Assembly: GCF_013386165.1 (NCBI RefSeq) | Contig: NZ_JACAOS010000022.1 | Location: 469,870 to 533,869 of the forward strand | Source: Pseudomonas gingeri | GTDB lineage: Bacteria > Pseudomonadota > Gammaproteobacteria > Pseudomonadales > Pseudomonadaceae | Reading direction: 5' to 3' | DNA: 64,000 nucleotides | Shown here: positions 52,891 through 61,014 of the stretch, one piece after another | Numbering within the stretch: the first letter of the stretch is position 1 | How the letters are laid out: each line of letters begins with the position of its first letter | Position numbers and translations under genes: made by a program | The notes under the pieces: generated by a model | What the model saw: the letters and a program-made list of their open reading frames with translations, nothing else | The model's database searches: none | Told to the model about the DNA's origin: nothing

Positions 52891-54615
52891 GTGGAGCTTT
52901 TATCTGGCGGTGAGATGCTCGTCCGCTTTTTGCGTGACGAAGGCGTCAAATACATCTACGGGTACCCGGGTGGTGCTCTTCTTCATGTCTACGATGCCCT
53001 GTTCAAAGAGCCGGATGTAAACCACATCCTGGTTCGTCACGAGCAGGCGGCGACCCATATGGCCGACGGCTATGCCCGTGCCACCGGTAAAGCTGGTGTG
53101 GTCCTGGTCACTTCCGGTCCTGGCGCCACCAATGCCATTACCGGTATCGCCACGGCATACATGGACTCCATTCCGATGGTGGTCATCTCCGGTCAGGTGC
53201 CTAGCACTCTGGTCGGTACCGACGCGTTCCAGGAAACCGACATGATCGGTATCTCCCGGCCGATCGTGAAGCACAGCTTCATGATCAAGCACGCTTCGGA
53301 AATCCCGGAAGTCATGAAGAAAGCGTTCTACCTGGCGCAATCCGGTCGTCCTGGTCCTGTCGTTGTCGATGTCCCGAAAGACATGACCAACCCGGCCGAG
53401 AAATTCGAATACGTCTTCCCGAAAAAAGCCAAGCTGCGCTCCTACAGCCCGGCGGTACGCGGTCACTCCGGGCAGATCCGCAAGGCAGCCGAAATGCTCC
53501 TGGCGGCCAAGCGTCCGGTGCTCTACGCCGGTGGCGGCGTGATCCTCGGGGGGGGCTCCGCGCCGCTGACCGAGTTGGCGAAAATGCTCAATCTGCCGGT
53601 CACCAACACCCTGATGGGTCTCGGTTCCTACCCGGGTACCGACCGACAGTTCGTCGGCATGCTCGGCATGCACGGCAGCTACACCGCCAACCTGACCATG
53701 CACCACGCCGATGTGATCCTGGCCGTGGGCGCGCGTTTCGATGACCGGGTGATCAACGGTGCATCGAAGTTCTGCCCGAACGCCAAGATCATCCACATCG
53801 ACATCGATCCGGCTTCGATCTCCAAGACCATCAAGGCAGACGTGCCTATCGTTGGGCCGGTGGAGAGCGTGCTGACCGAGATGGTGGCGACCCTCAAGGA
53901 TATCGGCGAGACCCCGAACAAGGAGTCTGTAGCCAGTTGGTGGAAGCAGATCGACGAATGGCGCGGTGATCGTGGCCTGTTCCCTTATGACAAGGGCGAC
54001 GGCAGCATCATCAAGCCACAGACCGTGATCGAGACCCTGTGCGAAGTGACCAAGGGCGATGCCTTTGTCACCTCCGACGTGGGTCAGCACCAGATGTTCG
54101 CGGCGCAGTACTACAAGTTCAACAAACCCAACCGCTGGATCAACTCCGGTGGACTGGGCACGATGGGCTTCGGTTTTCCTGCGGCCATGGGTGTGAAGCT
54201 GAGCTTCCCGGATGCTGACGTTGCCTGTGTCACGGGTGAGGGCAGTATCCAGATGAACATCCAGGAACTGTCGACCTGCCTGCAATATGGTTTGCCGGTG
54301 AAGATCGTCATCCTGAACAACGGTGTTCTGGGCATGGTTCGCCAGTGGCAGGACATGAGCTACGGTAGCCGTCACTCGCACTCCTACATGGAGTCGTTGC
54401 CTGACTTCGTCAAGTTGGCGGAAGCCTATGGCCACGTTGGCATGCGCATCACCGACTCGAAAAACTTGAAGTCGCAGATGGAAGAGGCATTCGCCATGAA
54501 GGATCGTCTGGTGGTGATCGATATTTCGGTCGACACCAGCGAGCACGTCTATCCGATGCAGATCAAAGACGGCTCCATGCGCGATATGTGGCTGAGCAAG
54601 ACGGAGCGTACCTAA
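52891..54615 (+). CDS. ilvI: acetolactate synthase large subunit
   Basis: 574 aa ThDP/FAD enzyme making acetolactate or acetohydroxybutyrate, the first step of valine, leucine and isoleucine synthesis. Catalytic glutamate in RHEQAATHMADGYARATG, ThDP-Mg motif GEGS followed downstream by LNN, and QVPSTLVGTDAFQE. GTG at 52891 is preferred because GAGGTG lies 6 nt upstream; a GTG at 52882 would add three residues but has no site. ilvH follows after 2 nt. Confidence 0.97.
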   Translation: MELLSGGEMLVRFLRDEGVKYIYGYPGGALLHVYDALFKEPDVNHILVRHEQAATHMADGYARATGKAGVVLVTSGPGATNAITGIATAYMDSIPMVVISGQVPSTLVGTDAFQETDMIGISRPIVKHSFMIKHASEIPEVMKKAFYLAQSGRPGPVVVDVPKDMTNPAEKFEYVFPKKAKLRSYSPAVRGHSGQIRKAAEMLLAAKRPVLYAGGGVILGGGSAPLTELAKMLNLPVTNTLMGLGSYPGTDRQFVGMLGMHGSYTANLTMHHADVILAVGARFDDRVINGASKFCPNAKIIHIDIDPASISKTIKADVPIVGPVESVLTEMVATLKDIGETPNKESVASWWKQIDEWRGDRGLFPYDKGDGSIIKPQTVIETLCEVTKGDAFVTSDVGQHQMFAAQYYKFNKPNRWINSGGLGTMGFGFPAAMGVKLSFPDADVACVTGEGSIQMNIQELSTCLQYGLPVKIVILNNGVLGMVRQWQDMSYGSRHSHSYMESLPDFVKLAEAYGHVGMRITDSKNLKSQMEEAFAMKDRLVVIDISVDTSEHVYPMQIKDGSMRDMWLSKTERT

Positions 54616-54617
54616 TC

Positions 54618-55109
54618 ATGCGGCACATCATTTCCCTGCTTCTGGAAAACGAACCTGGCGCTCTGTCCCGTGTGGTCGGCCTGTTTTCGCAACGCAACTA
54701 CAACATCGAAAGCCTGACCGTGGCGCCGACCGAAGACCCGACCCTGTCGCGTCTGACGTTGACCACCGTGGGCCATGATGAAGTGATCGAGCAGATCACC
54801 AAGAACCTGAACAAGCTGATCGAAGTGGTCAAGCTGGTGGACCTGTCGGAGAGCGCTCACATCGAGCGCGAACTGATGCTGGTCAAGATCAAGGCCACTG
54901 GCGCCCAGCGCGCCGAGATCAAGCGCACTACCGATATTTATCGCGGTCAGATCGTCGATGTCAGCGCCAGCGTTTATACCGTGCAACTGACCGGTACGAG
55001 CGACAAACTGGACAGCTTCATCCAGTCGATCGGGACGGCCTCGATTCTGGAAACCGTACGCAGCGGCGTCACCGGGATTGCCCGTGGCGATAAAGTACTG
55101 AGCATCTAA
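54618..55109 (+). CDS. ilvH: acetolactate synthase small (regulatory) subunit
   Basis: 163 aa. An N-terminal ACT domain (MRHIISLLLENEPGALS, then QRNYNIESL) binds valine for feedback inhibition; the C-terminal domain contacts the large subunit. ATG at 54618, 2 nt after ilvI. Length and sequence are of the IlvH type. Confidence 0.97.
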   Translation: MRHIISLLLENEPGALSRVVGLFSQRNYNIESLTVAPTEDPTLSRLTLTTVGHDEVIEQITKNLNKLIEVVKLVDLSESAHIERELMLVKIKATGAQRAEIKRTTDIYRGQIVDVSASVYTVQLTGTSDKLDSFIQSIGTASILETVRSGVTGIARGDKVLSI

Positions 55110-55157
55110 CTTAAACTTTGAATGGCCTGAACGGCCTGGATCTAAAGAGGATATTTC

Positions 55158-56174
55158 ATGAAAGTTTTCTACGATAAAGACTGTGACCTGTCGATCATCC
55201 AGGGCAAGAAAGTCGCCATCATCGGTTATGGTTCCCAGGGCCACGCCCAGGCCTGCAACCTGAAGGACTCCGGCGTTGACGTGACTGTCGGCCTGCGTAA
55301 AGGTTCGGCTACCGTTGCCAAGGCTGAAGCCCATGGCCTGAAAGTGACCGACGTTGCCAGCGCTGTTGCGGCTGCCGACCTGGTCATGATCCTGACCCCG
55401 GACGAGTTCCAGTCCGCGCTGTACAAGAACGAAATCGAGCCGAACATCAAGAAAGGCGCCACCCTGGCCTTCTCCCACGGCTTCGCGATCCACTACAACC
55501 AGGTTGTGCCGCGCGCCGACCTCGACGTGATCATGATCGCGCCGAAGGCTCCAGGTCACACCGTGCGTACCGAGTTCGTCAAAGGCGGCGGTATCCCTGA
55601 CCTGATCGCGATCTACCAGGACGCCTCGGGCAACGCCAAGAACGTCGCCCTGTCCTACGCTTCGGGCGTTGGCGGTGGTCGTACCGGCATCATCGAAACC
55701 ACCTTCAAGGACGAGACCGAAACCGACCTGTTCGGCGAACAAGCCGTTCTGTGCGGCGGTACCGTTGAACTGGTCAAAGCCGGTTTCGAAACCCTGGTTG
55801 AAGCGGGCTACGCGCCAGAAATGGCCTACTTCGAATGCCTGCACGAACTGAAGCTGATCGTTGACCTCATGTACGAAGGCGGTATCGCCAACATGAACTA
55901 CTCGATCTCCAACAACGCCGAATACGGCGAGTACGTGACCGGCCCTGAAGTCATCAACGCCGAATCCCGCCAGGCCATGCGCAACGCTCTGAAGCGCATC
56001 CAGGACGGTGAATACGCGAAGATGTTCATCAGCGAAGGTGCTACCGGCTACCCATCGATGACCGCCAAGCGTCGCAACAACGCCGCTCACGGTATCGAAA
56101 TCATCGGCGAGCAACTGCGCTCGATGATGCCGTGGATCGGTGCGAACAAGATCGTCGACAAAGCCAAGAACTGA
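55158..56174 (+). CDS. ilvC: ketol-acid reductoisomerase
   Basis: 338 aa, class I (short) form. NADPH-binding GYGSQGHAQACNL with the basic RKGS loop typical of NADPH preference. The knotted C-terminal domain carries the Mg ligands in ETDLFGEQAVLCGG and the ELKLIVDLMYEGG helix. ATG at 55158 with AAAGAGGA upstream. 48 bp after ilvH; the operon ends at a strong terminator. Confidence 0.98.
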   Translation: MKVFYDKDCDLSIIQGKKVAIIGYGSQGHAQACNLKDSGVDVTVGLRKGSATVAKAEAHGLKVTDVASAVAAADLVMILTPDEFQSALYKNEIEPNIKKGATLAFSHGFAIHYNQVVPRADLDVIMIAPKAPGHTVRTEFVKGGGIPDLIAIYQDASGNAKNVALSYASGVGGGRTGIIETTFKDETETDLFGEQAVLCGGTVELVKAGFETLVEAGYAPEMAYFECLHELKLIVDLMYEGGIANMNYSISNNAEYGEYVTGPEVINAESRQAMRNALKRIQDGEYAKMFISEGATGYPSMTAKRRNNAAHGIEIIGEQLRSMMPWIGANKIVDKAKN

Positions 56175-56233
56175 GTCGACGCTCAAGCGGTGCCTGGCCC
56201 CTGCGGGGCTGGTCACCGAAAAAGGCTGCACAC

Positions 56234-56265
56234 AAACGCCCCGACTTGTCGGGGCGTTTTGTTTT
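56234..56265 (+). terminator. intrinsic terminator of ilvIHC
   Basis: AAACGCCCCGA, loop CTTG and TCGGGGCGTTT, followed by TGTTTTG. 11-bp perfect stem. Confidence 0.92.
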
Positions 56266-56291
56266 GTCACATAAAGCTTTTATGTCAGGCG

Positions 56292-56333
56292 TTGAACATT
56301 CCGGATAAAGGACGTAATTTACTTACATGTAAG
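56292..56333 (+). promoter_or_regulatory. promoter and palindromic operator candidate of the yjf cassette
   Basis: TTGAAC (56292-56297), exactly 17 bp, TAATTT (56315-56320). The perfect palindrome CTTACATGTAAG at 56322-56333 covers the expected transcription start, a position suited to a repressor site. yjfI begins at 56350. Confidence 0.65.
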
Positions 56334-56349
56334 ATTTTTCGGAAAACAG

Positions 56350-57021
56350 ATGCCCCGTAAAAAAGCAGCGGACGACCAGCCCCTGATGGGTGAGAAGTCG
56401 TCATCACCGGCCAAGACCAAGACCACCGCCGACTACGTCCGCGATATGCGTACACGTCTGCGCGACGCGGGTCTGGTGAAACGGGAATTCTGGATTCTTC
56501 CCGAGAATGCGACGGCCCTGCGGGGTATCGAAAAGGCGCTACGCCAGCCCTTCCTGGGTGAACGGATCAAACTGGAGGCTTTCATGACTGAGAACATCAA
56601 CTGGACGATCAACTCGCTGCACAAGGCGCTGTCGGAGCTGGAGGTCGTCTCCGGAGGGGAGATTGTCCTGACCCTCGCCGAGAACGCGGAGCAGAGCCTC
56701 AAGCTGAGCATGACCGAGTTCGGCGACCTGCCACTTTATCTTGCCGTGTCCGGTGACCAGATCCTGGTGGACGCGACGCTGGTGGAGGTGAGCCGGGTCA
56801 AGGATCCGGCGGTTTTCAACAGCCTGGTGCTGCGCAGCCGCGACCTGTTCCCGTTGTCCTCCGTGGGTATCGAGCGGGTCGGGGACGGCACCGAGGTCTA
56901 CTGCATGTTCGGCGCGTTGAGCGCGGCGTCCACGGTCACGGTGATCGTCCAGGAAATCTTCACCCTGGCCGAGAACGTGATCCGCGCGGTGGAAGCGTTC
57001 GAAGACCACATCCACGTTTAA
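56350..57021 (+). CDS. yjfI: YjfI family protein (DUF2170)
   Basis: 223 aa. An N-terminal Lys/Ser-rich segment and a short helical stretch resembling ribbon-helix-helix proteins (TTADYVRDMRTRLRDAG, residues about 25-41) lead into the DUF2170 domain (about 80-223), which contains LPLYLAVSGDQILVDATLVE. No signal peptide or membrane span, so cytosolic. Function unknown. First gene of a cassette that matches E. coli yjfIJKLMC in content and order. ATG at 56350 with GGAAAA upstream. Confidence 0.85.
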   Translation: MPRKKAADDQPLMGEKSSSPAKTKTTADYVRDMRTRLRDAGLVKREFWILPENATALRGIEKALRQPFLGERIKLEAFMTENINWTINSLHKALSELEVVSGGEIVLTLAENAEQSLKLSMTEFGDLPLYLAVSGDQILVDATLVEVSRVKDPAVFNSLVLRSRDLFPLSSVGIERVGDGTEVYCMFGALSAASTVTVIVQEIFTLAENVIRAVEAFEDHIHV

Positions 57022-57043
57022 TGAAGTCCCCAAGGAGTTTTCG

Positions 57044-57748
57044 ATGAGTATCTGGAAGAAAGTCATGACGGCCATTCGTGGTGGTGTTTCCGAGGTCGGC
57101 GAGACCATCGTCGATGCCAACGCCATTCGCATCCTCACGCAGGAACAGCGCGACGCCGAGAACGCCGTGGCCAAGGCCAAGAATGGCCTGGTGGACATCA
57201 AGGCCCGCTACAAGCTGTCGCAGCAACGCCTCGACGGCTTGAACAACGACATCGCCAACTGGGAAGGCAAGGCCATGGCCGCGCTGGACAAGGGTGCGGA
57301 AAGCCTGGCCGGCGAGTGTGCCAACAAGGTGGCCGAGATCGAGGCCCTGCGCGATCAGGAGAAAACCCTGGCCGATCAGTTCGGCGCCCAGGTCGAGATG
57401 CTGCATGCCCAGGTGATCAAGGCGGAAAACCAGATCAAGGGTTTGAAGCAGCAGGTCGAGATGGCCAAGGCTCGCGAAACGGTCCAGCAGGCCCGCGTGG
57501 CTACTGCCGCAGCGACCGGCGGGGCGAACGGCAAGCTGGAAACCGCGGTCGGTTCGCTGGCGCGGATCAAGCAGCGCCAGGACGAGCGGGATGCCAAGCT
57601 GGATGCCGCGCAGGAGTTGGCCGACGAGGCCAATGGCGGTGACCTGGAGCGTCGTCTGCAGGACGCCGGAATCGGTGCCAAATCGGGCAGCGGCAGTGAT
57701 GTACTGGCTCGTTTGAAGGCCCGGCAGAATCCTGGCTCAGGCCAGTAA
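57044..57748 (+). CDS. yjfJ: PspA/IM30 family protein (YjfJ)
   Basis: 234 aa. An N-terminal amphipathic helix (MSIWKKVMTAIRGGVSEVGE) and a long coiled coil (about 30-150) typical of PspA/Vipp1, ESCRT-III-like proteins that polymerise on damaged membranes. The last 30 residues are Gly/Ser-rich. It is not the classical PspA: no pspF, pspB or pspC is nearby. ATG at 57044 with AAGGAG upstream, 22 nt after yjfI. A terminator-like hairpin follows at 57760. Confidence 0.92.
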   Translation: MSIWKKVMTAIRGGVSEVGETIVDANAIRILTQEQRDAENAVAKAKNGLVDIKARYKLSQQRLDGLNNDIANWEGKAMAALDKGAESLAGECANKVAEIEALRDQEKTLADQFGAQVEMLHAQVIKAENQIKGLKQQVEMAKARETVQQARVATAAATGGANGKLETAVGSLARIKQRQDERDAKLDAAQELADEANGGDLERRLQDAGIGAKSGSGSDVLARLKARQNPGSGQ

Positions 57749-57759
57749 CCGCCGGTCAC

Positions 57760-57790
57760 AGGGCAAGCGCGCGAGCGCCTTGCCCTTTTT
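57760..57790 (+). terminator. terminator inside the yjf cassette
   Basis: AGGGCAAG pairs with CTTGCCCT, a CGC/GCG inner stem adds to it, and five T follow. Placed between yjfJ and yjfK, it should make the first two genes more abundant than the rest unless read through. Confidence 0.75.
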
Positions 57791-57845
57791 GCCGTCTGGA
57801 AAACGGGCGGGGTAGTGCGTTGTCGCGACAGCAAGGAGAGACACG

Positions 57846-58505
57846 ATGAGTTGGATCAAGCGCGTCATGGGCTTCGAGGCGCCGCAGCCGGCCGCGGGCG
57901 CGACCTCGGCAGCGCCGGGCAATCCCCTGGGGTTGGCCTCGGGACGGATGCTCTGCCTGGACCGCTCCTTGAAGCTGTTGCTTGAGGGGCAGTCTTATGT
58001 GGTGCTGCCGGATGACGAAAAAGTCTGGGCAGTGGGCGACATCGACCTCGGTCAATCGATGCGCTTGCAGCGGTTTTACCTCGATAACGAGGATTACTTC
58101 CTGCAAGTGGTCATGGATGGACCAGGGGCCGACGACATTCAGGACCTCATCCTGTTCGGCTACCACGACGTCACCACCCTCAACAGCAAGCAACAGTTGC
58201 TGCAACTGACCGGCCCGAATGCGAAGATCGGCATGCCGCTCTACGAACTCGAAGGCGAGGAATATGTTCGGCAATGGGGTGGCGAAGACGGCCAGACCGA
58301 ACTCACGCCGATGCAGGAGTTCGTCAAGAGTCCGGACGGCGCCTACTCGATCAAGCACCTGAGCATGCTCTATGCGCGCGAGATCGGCCTGCTCAATCGC
58401 CGGGAGTTCCTGCTGTTTTCGGTCGAGGAAGACGAAGAAGGGGTCATCACCCTGTCCACTGCCGTTGGCGTGACGCTGCAAATCACTGATATCGAAGTTC
58501 TCTGA
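57846..58505 (+). CDS. yjfK: YjfK family protein (DUF2491)
   Basis: 219 aa cytosolic protein spanning the DUF2491 domain: LASGRMLCLDRSLKLLLEGQ, split as LASGRMLCLDRSLK, then YVVLPDDEKVWAVGDIDLG and LQRFYLDNEDYFLQVV. No signal peptide and no membrane span. Function unknown. ATG at 57846 with AAGGAG upstream. Separated from yjfJ by 97 bp including a terminator-like hairpin; yjfL starts 13 bp after it. Confidence 0.85.
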   Translation: MSWIKRVMGFEAPQPAAGATSAAPGNPLGLASGRMLCLDRSLKLLLEGQSYVVLPDDEKVWAVGDIDLGQSMRLQRFYLDNEDYFLQVVMDGPGADDIQDLILFGYHDVTTLNSKQQLLQLTGPNAKIGMPLYELEGEEYVRQWGGEDGQTELTPMQEFVKSPDGAYSIKHLSMLYAREIGLLNRREFLLFSVEEDEEGVITLSTAVGVTLQITDIEVL

Positions 58506-58518
58506 CAAGGAAATCACC

Positions 58519-58944
58519 ATGCTCGACGCGCTGCGCATGTCGCTCAACGCCCATGCCCTACTTGGCTTCATCGTCTACATGTCGGTGGCGGCTGTTCTGT
58601 TCGTGCTGTTCCAGTTCATCTATACCCGCATGACTCCCCACAAGGAGTTCGCTCTGATTCGCGAGGGCAACACCGCTGCCGCGATCCAGTTGGGCGGCTC
58701 GTTGCTGGGGTTTGCCCTGCCGGCCAGCAATATCATTGCCTATAGCGTCAGTGTCGTGGACTTCGTGGTCTGGGTCCTGATCGCGGCGGTGGTGCAGTTG
58801 CTCGCATTTGTCGTGACCAGCCTGGTCGTCAAGGGATTGTCCGCGCGTATCGTGCGCGGCGAGATGGCGGCGGCGATCTATTCGGCGTCCGTGGCTATCA
58901 GTGTCGGGCTGCTGAATTCGGCCTGCATGACACCGTCAACCTGA
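58519..58944 (+). CDS. yjfL: YjfL family membrane protein (DUF350)
   Basis: 141 aa with four predicted membrane spans (about 12-33, 53-75, 80-106 and 112-133). DUF350 proteins usually come as pairs of this module and accompany PspA-like and ATP-grasp genes. Function unknown. ATG at 58519 with AAGGAAA upstream. It could anchor the cytosolic YjfJ/YjfK proteins at the inner membrane (inference). Confidence 0.87.
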   Translation: MLDALRMSLNAHALLGFIVYMSVAAVLFVLFQFIYTRMTPHKEFALIREGNTAAAIQLGGSLLGFALPASNIIAYSVSVVDFVVWVLIAAVVQLLAFVVTSLVVKGLSARIVRGEMAAAIYSASVAISVGLLNSACMTPST

Positions 58945-58971
58945 GCCCAGGGCAAGGATAAGGATCATTCG

Positions 58972-59715
58972 ATGAGAACCCGTAGCTCCGTAAAGCTGTT
59001 GCTGGCCGGCACCTTTCCGTTGGCGCTTTCCGCCTGCGGTGCGTCCCAGGACACCGTTGCCGTCAACACCAAGAGCAACTTCAAGTCGGTCGAGGAATGT
59101 GTCGCGGCGAAAGTGCCGGTGGAGATCTGCTCCGACGCCTTCATGCAGGCGCTGGCCGACCACCGGAAGATCGCGCCGACCTATGACGACCAGGCGTCCT
59201 GCGACAGCGACTTCGTCCCCGGCTATTGCCAGATCACTCCGGACGGCAAGTACATGCCGAAGATGGGCGGCTTTGAACTGGCGATGTCCGGTGATGTGCC
59301 GCGCAAGGACTTCGAGCAGGCCCAGCAACAAGCGACCGCGCAGTCGGGCGGCAACTCCGGTGGGGGTGGCAATGGCGGCCTGCTGACCGGGTTGTTGCTC
59401 GGCAACCTGCTCAGCAACAGCGGTGGCGGCGGGCGTTACTATTCCCAGCCGATCTACGACAGTCGCGACAACCGCGGTACCTATACCAGTTCGACGCTGT
59501 CGCGGCAGATCGAACAGGGCAAGTCGTTCAGCCGTTCGACCCAGGCCCGCAGCAGTTCCAGCAACACCTACACCCCGGCCACCCTTGGCAAGAGCTTGGG
59601 CAGCGGTTCCGGCTCGGTCTCCTCGACGGTCTCGCGTGGCGGTTTCGGCAGCCAGGCTACCGCGCGCAGCGGTTGGGGCGGCAAGAGCAGCAGCTTCTTC
59701 AGTTCCGGTGGTTGA
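58972..59715 (+). CDS. yjfM: Ser/Gly-rich lipoprotein YjfM (DUF1190)
   Basis: 247 aa. Signal peptide ends in the lipobox LSAC, C22 becoming the lipidated residue. The DUF1190 domain (about 35-120) has several cysteines (EECVAAKVPVEICSDAF, ASCDSDFVPGYCQ). After it the chain turns into low-complexity Gly/Asn, then Ser/Thr/Gly/Arg repeats to the C-terminus (SSSFFSSGG). The tail is a plausible substrate for a peptide ligase. ATG at 58972 with AAGGA upstream; yjfC starts 14 nt after the stop. Confidence 0.87.
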   Translation: MRTRSSVKLLLAGTFPLALSACGASQDTVAVNTKSNFKSVEECVAAKVPVEICSDAFMQALADHRKIAPTYDDQASCDSDFVPGYCQITPDGKYMPKMGGFELAMSGDVPRKDFEQAQQQATAQSGGNSGGGGNGGLLTGLLLGNLLSNSGGGGRYYSQPIYDSRDNRGTYTSSTLSRQIEQGKSFSRSTQARSSSSNTYTPATLGKSLGSGSGSVSSTVSRGGFGSQATARSGWGGKSSSFFSSGG

Positions 59716-59729
59716 GGGGAGCGGCCAGG

Positions 59730-60887
59730 GTGAAAAAGATCATTATCGAAGAACGCCCGCGCTGGCGTGAAAGCGTCGAGCGTGGAGGTTTCGGCTTCCA
59801 CACCATCGGCGGTGAGCGTTATTGGGATGAGCGCGGTTATTACCTGTTCACCGAAGAGCAGATCACCCGCGATCTCGAGGCGCCGACCAAGGCGCTGCAT
59901 GACCTGTGCCTGGAGGTGGTCGAGCGCGTCGTCGAAAGCGAAGAGCTGCTGACGAGCCTGGCCATACCGCCGGCGTTTTTTGATCTGGTCCGCGATTCCT
60001 GGAAGCAGGGGCACCCGCATTTGTATGGGCGCTTCGATCTGGCCTATGACGGCAGCGGTCCGGCCAAATGCCTGGAGGCCAATTACGATACGCCCACCAG
60101 TCTGCTCGAAGCCGGTTCGGTGCAGTTGCTCTGGCTGGAAGAGCAGATCGCCCGGGGTGTGCTGCCGGCCCATGCCAACCAGTTCAATACCCTTGCCGAA
60201 GATCTGGTCAGGGCCTTTGCGGCGTTTCCTCCCGGTGGGGCGTTCTACTTCTCGTCCATGTCAGGCTCGGAAGAAGATCGCGGCACCACCGACTTCCTGC
60301 GCAAGATGGCCGCCCATGCTGGGATCGAAGCGCGGCATATCGACATCGAGGACATCGGTCTCACCGGGCAGGGGCGTTTTGTCGACCTGGACGGGCGTTG
60401 GATCGAGCGACTGTTCAAGCTGCATGCCTGGGAGCATATCTTCCACGAGGCGTTTGGCCAGGCCGTGCCCGGTTGTGACACGCAATTTATCGAACCGGCC
60501 TGGAAGTCCATTGTCAGTAACAAGGGCATTTTGCCGTTGCTGTGGAAGTTTCATGAAGGGCATCCCAACCTGCTGCCCGCTTATGTCGATCGGAATCCGC
60601 AGCAGCCCGTGCCCAAGGGTTGGGTGCGCAAACCGTTCTTTTCCCGTGAGGGGGCGAACATCGAGATCCGCACCGGCGACGATCAGGTGGTGGCCGAGGA
60701 CGGGCCTTACACCGATGCGCCTTATATCCTGCAGGCTTTCTCAGCGCTGCCGAGGTTTGGTGACAGCTACACCGTGATCGGTTCGTGGGTGGTGGGGGAT
60801 GTGGCGGCCGGGATCGGCATTCGTGAAGACGACAGTCTGATTACCAAGGACAGCAGTCGATTCCTGCCTCATGTTGTCCTGGGCTGA
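59730..60887 (+). CDS. yjfC: glutathionylspermidine-synthase-like ATP-grasp ligase (YjfC)
   Basis: 385 aa. Matches the C-terminal synthetase half of Gsp (ATP-grasp, GSP_synth family) and lacks the amidase half: GRFDLAYDGSGPAKCLEANYDTP is conserved (read as GRFDLAYDG then KCLEANYDTP), FIEPAWKSIVSNKGILPLLW, and VRKPFFSREGANIEI near the nucleotide site. Such enzymes join an amine to a carboxyl group using ATP; the substrates of the YjfC branch are unknown. GTG at 59730 preferred because GAGGGGAG lies upstream and the protein begins MKKIIIEERPRW like its relatives. Last gene of the cassette. Confidence 0.87.
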   Translation: MKKIIIEERPRWRESVERGGFGFHTIGGERYWDERGYYLFTEEQITRDLEAPTKALHDLCLEVVERVVESEELLTSLAIPPAFFDLVRDSWKQGHPHLYGRFDLAYDGSGPAKCLEANYDTPTSLLEAGSVQLLWLEEQIARGVLPAHANQFNTLAEDLVRAFAAFPPGGAFYFSSMSGSEEDRGTTDFLRKMAAHAGIEARHIDIEDIGLTGQGRFVDLDGRWIERLFKLHAWEHIFHEAFGQAVPGCDTQFIEPAWKSIVSNKGILPLLWKFHEGHPNLLPAYVDRNPQQPVPKGWVRKPFFSREGANIEIRTGDDQVVAEDGPYTDAPYILQAFSALPRFGDSYTVIGSWVVGDVAAGIGIREDDSLITKDSSRFLPHVVLG

Positions 60888-61014
60888 GCGAGCTGTCTGT
60901 CCTGGGTTTTTCCGCAGGCCAGGGCGCTTCTGGTATAAAGCTGGATCGTTTTGCGCTCCCATCGCGGTCGCCGAGTGCTGTTGAAACCATTCATTTAGCT
61001 GCAAGGTAATATCA

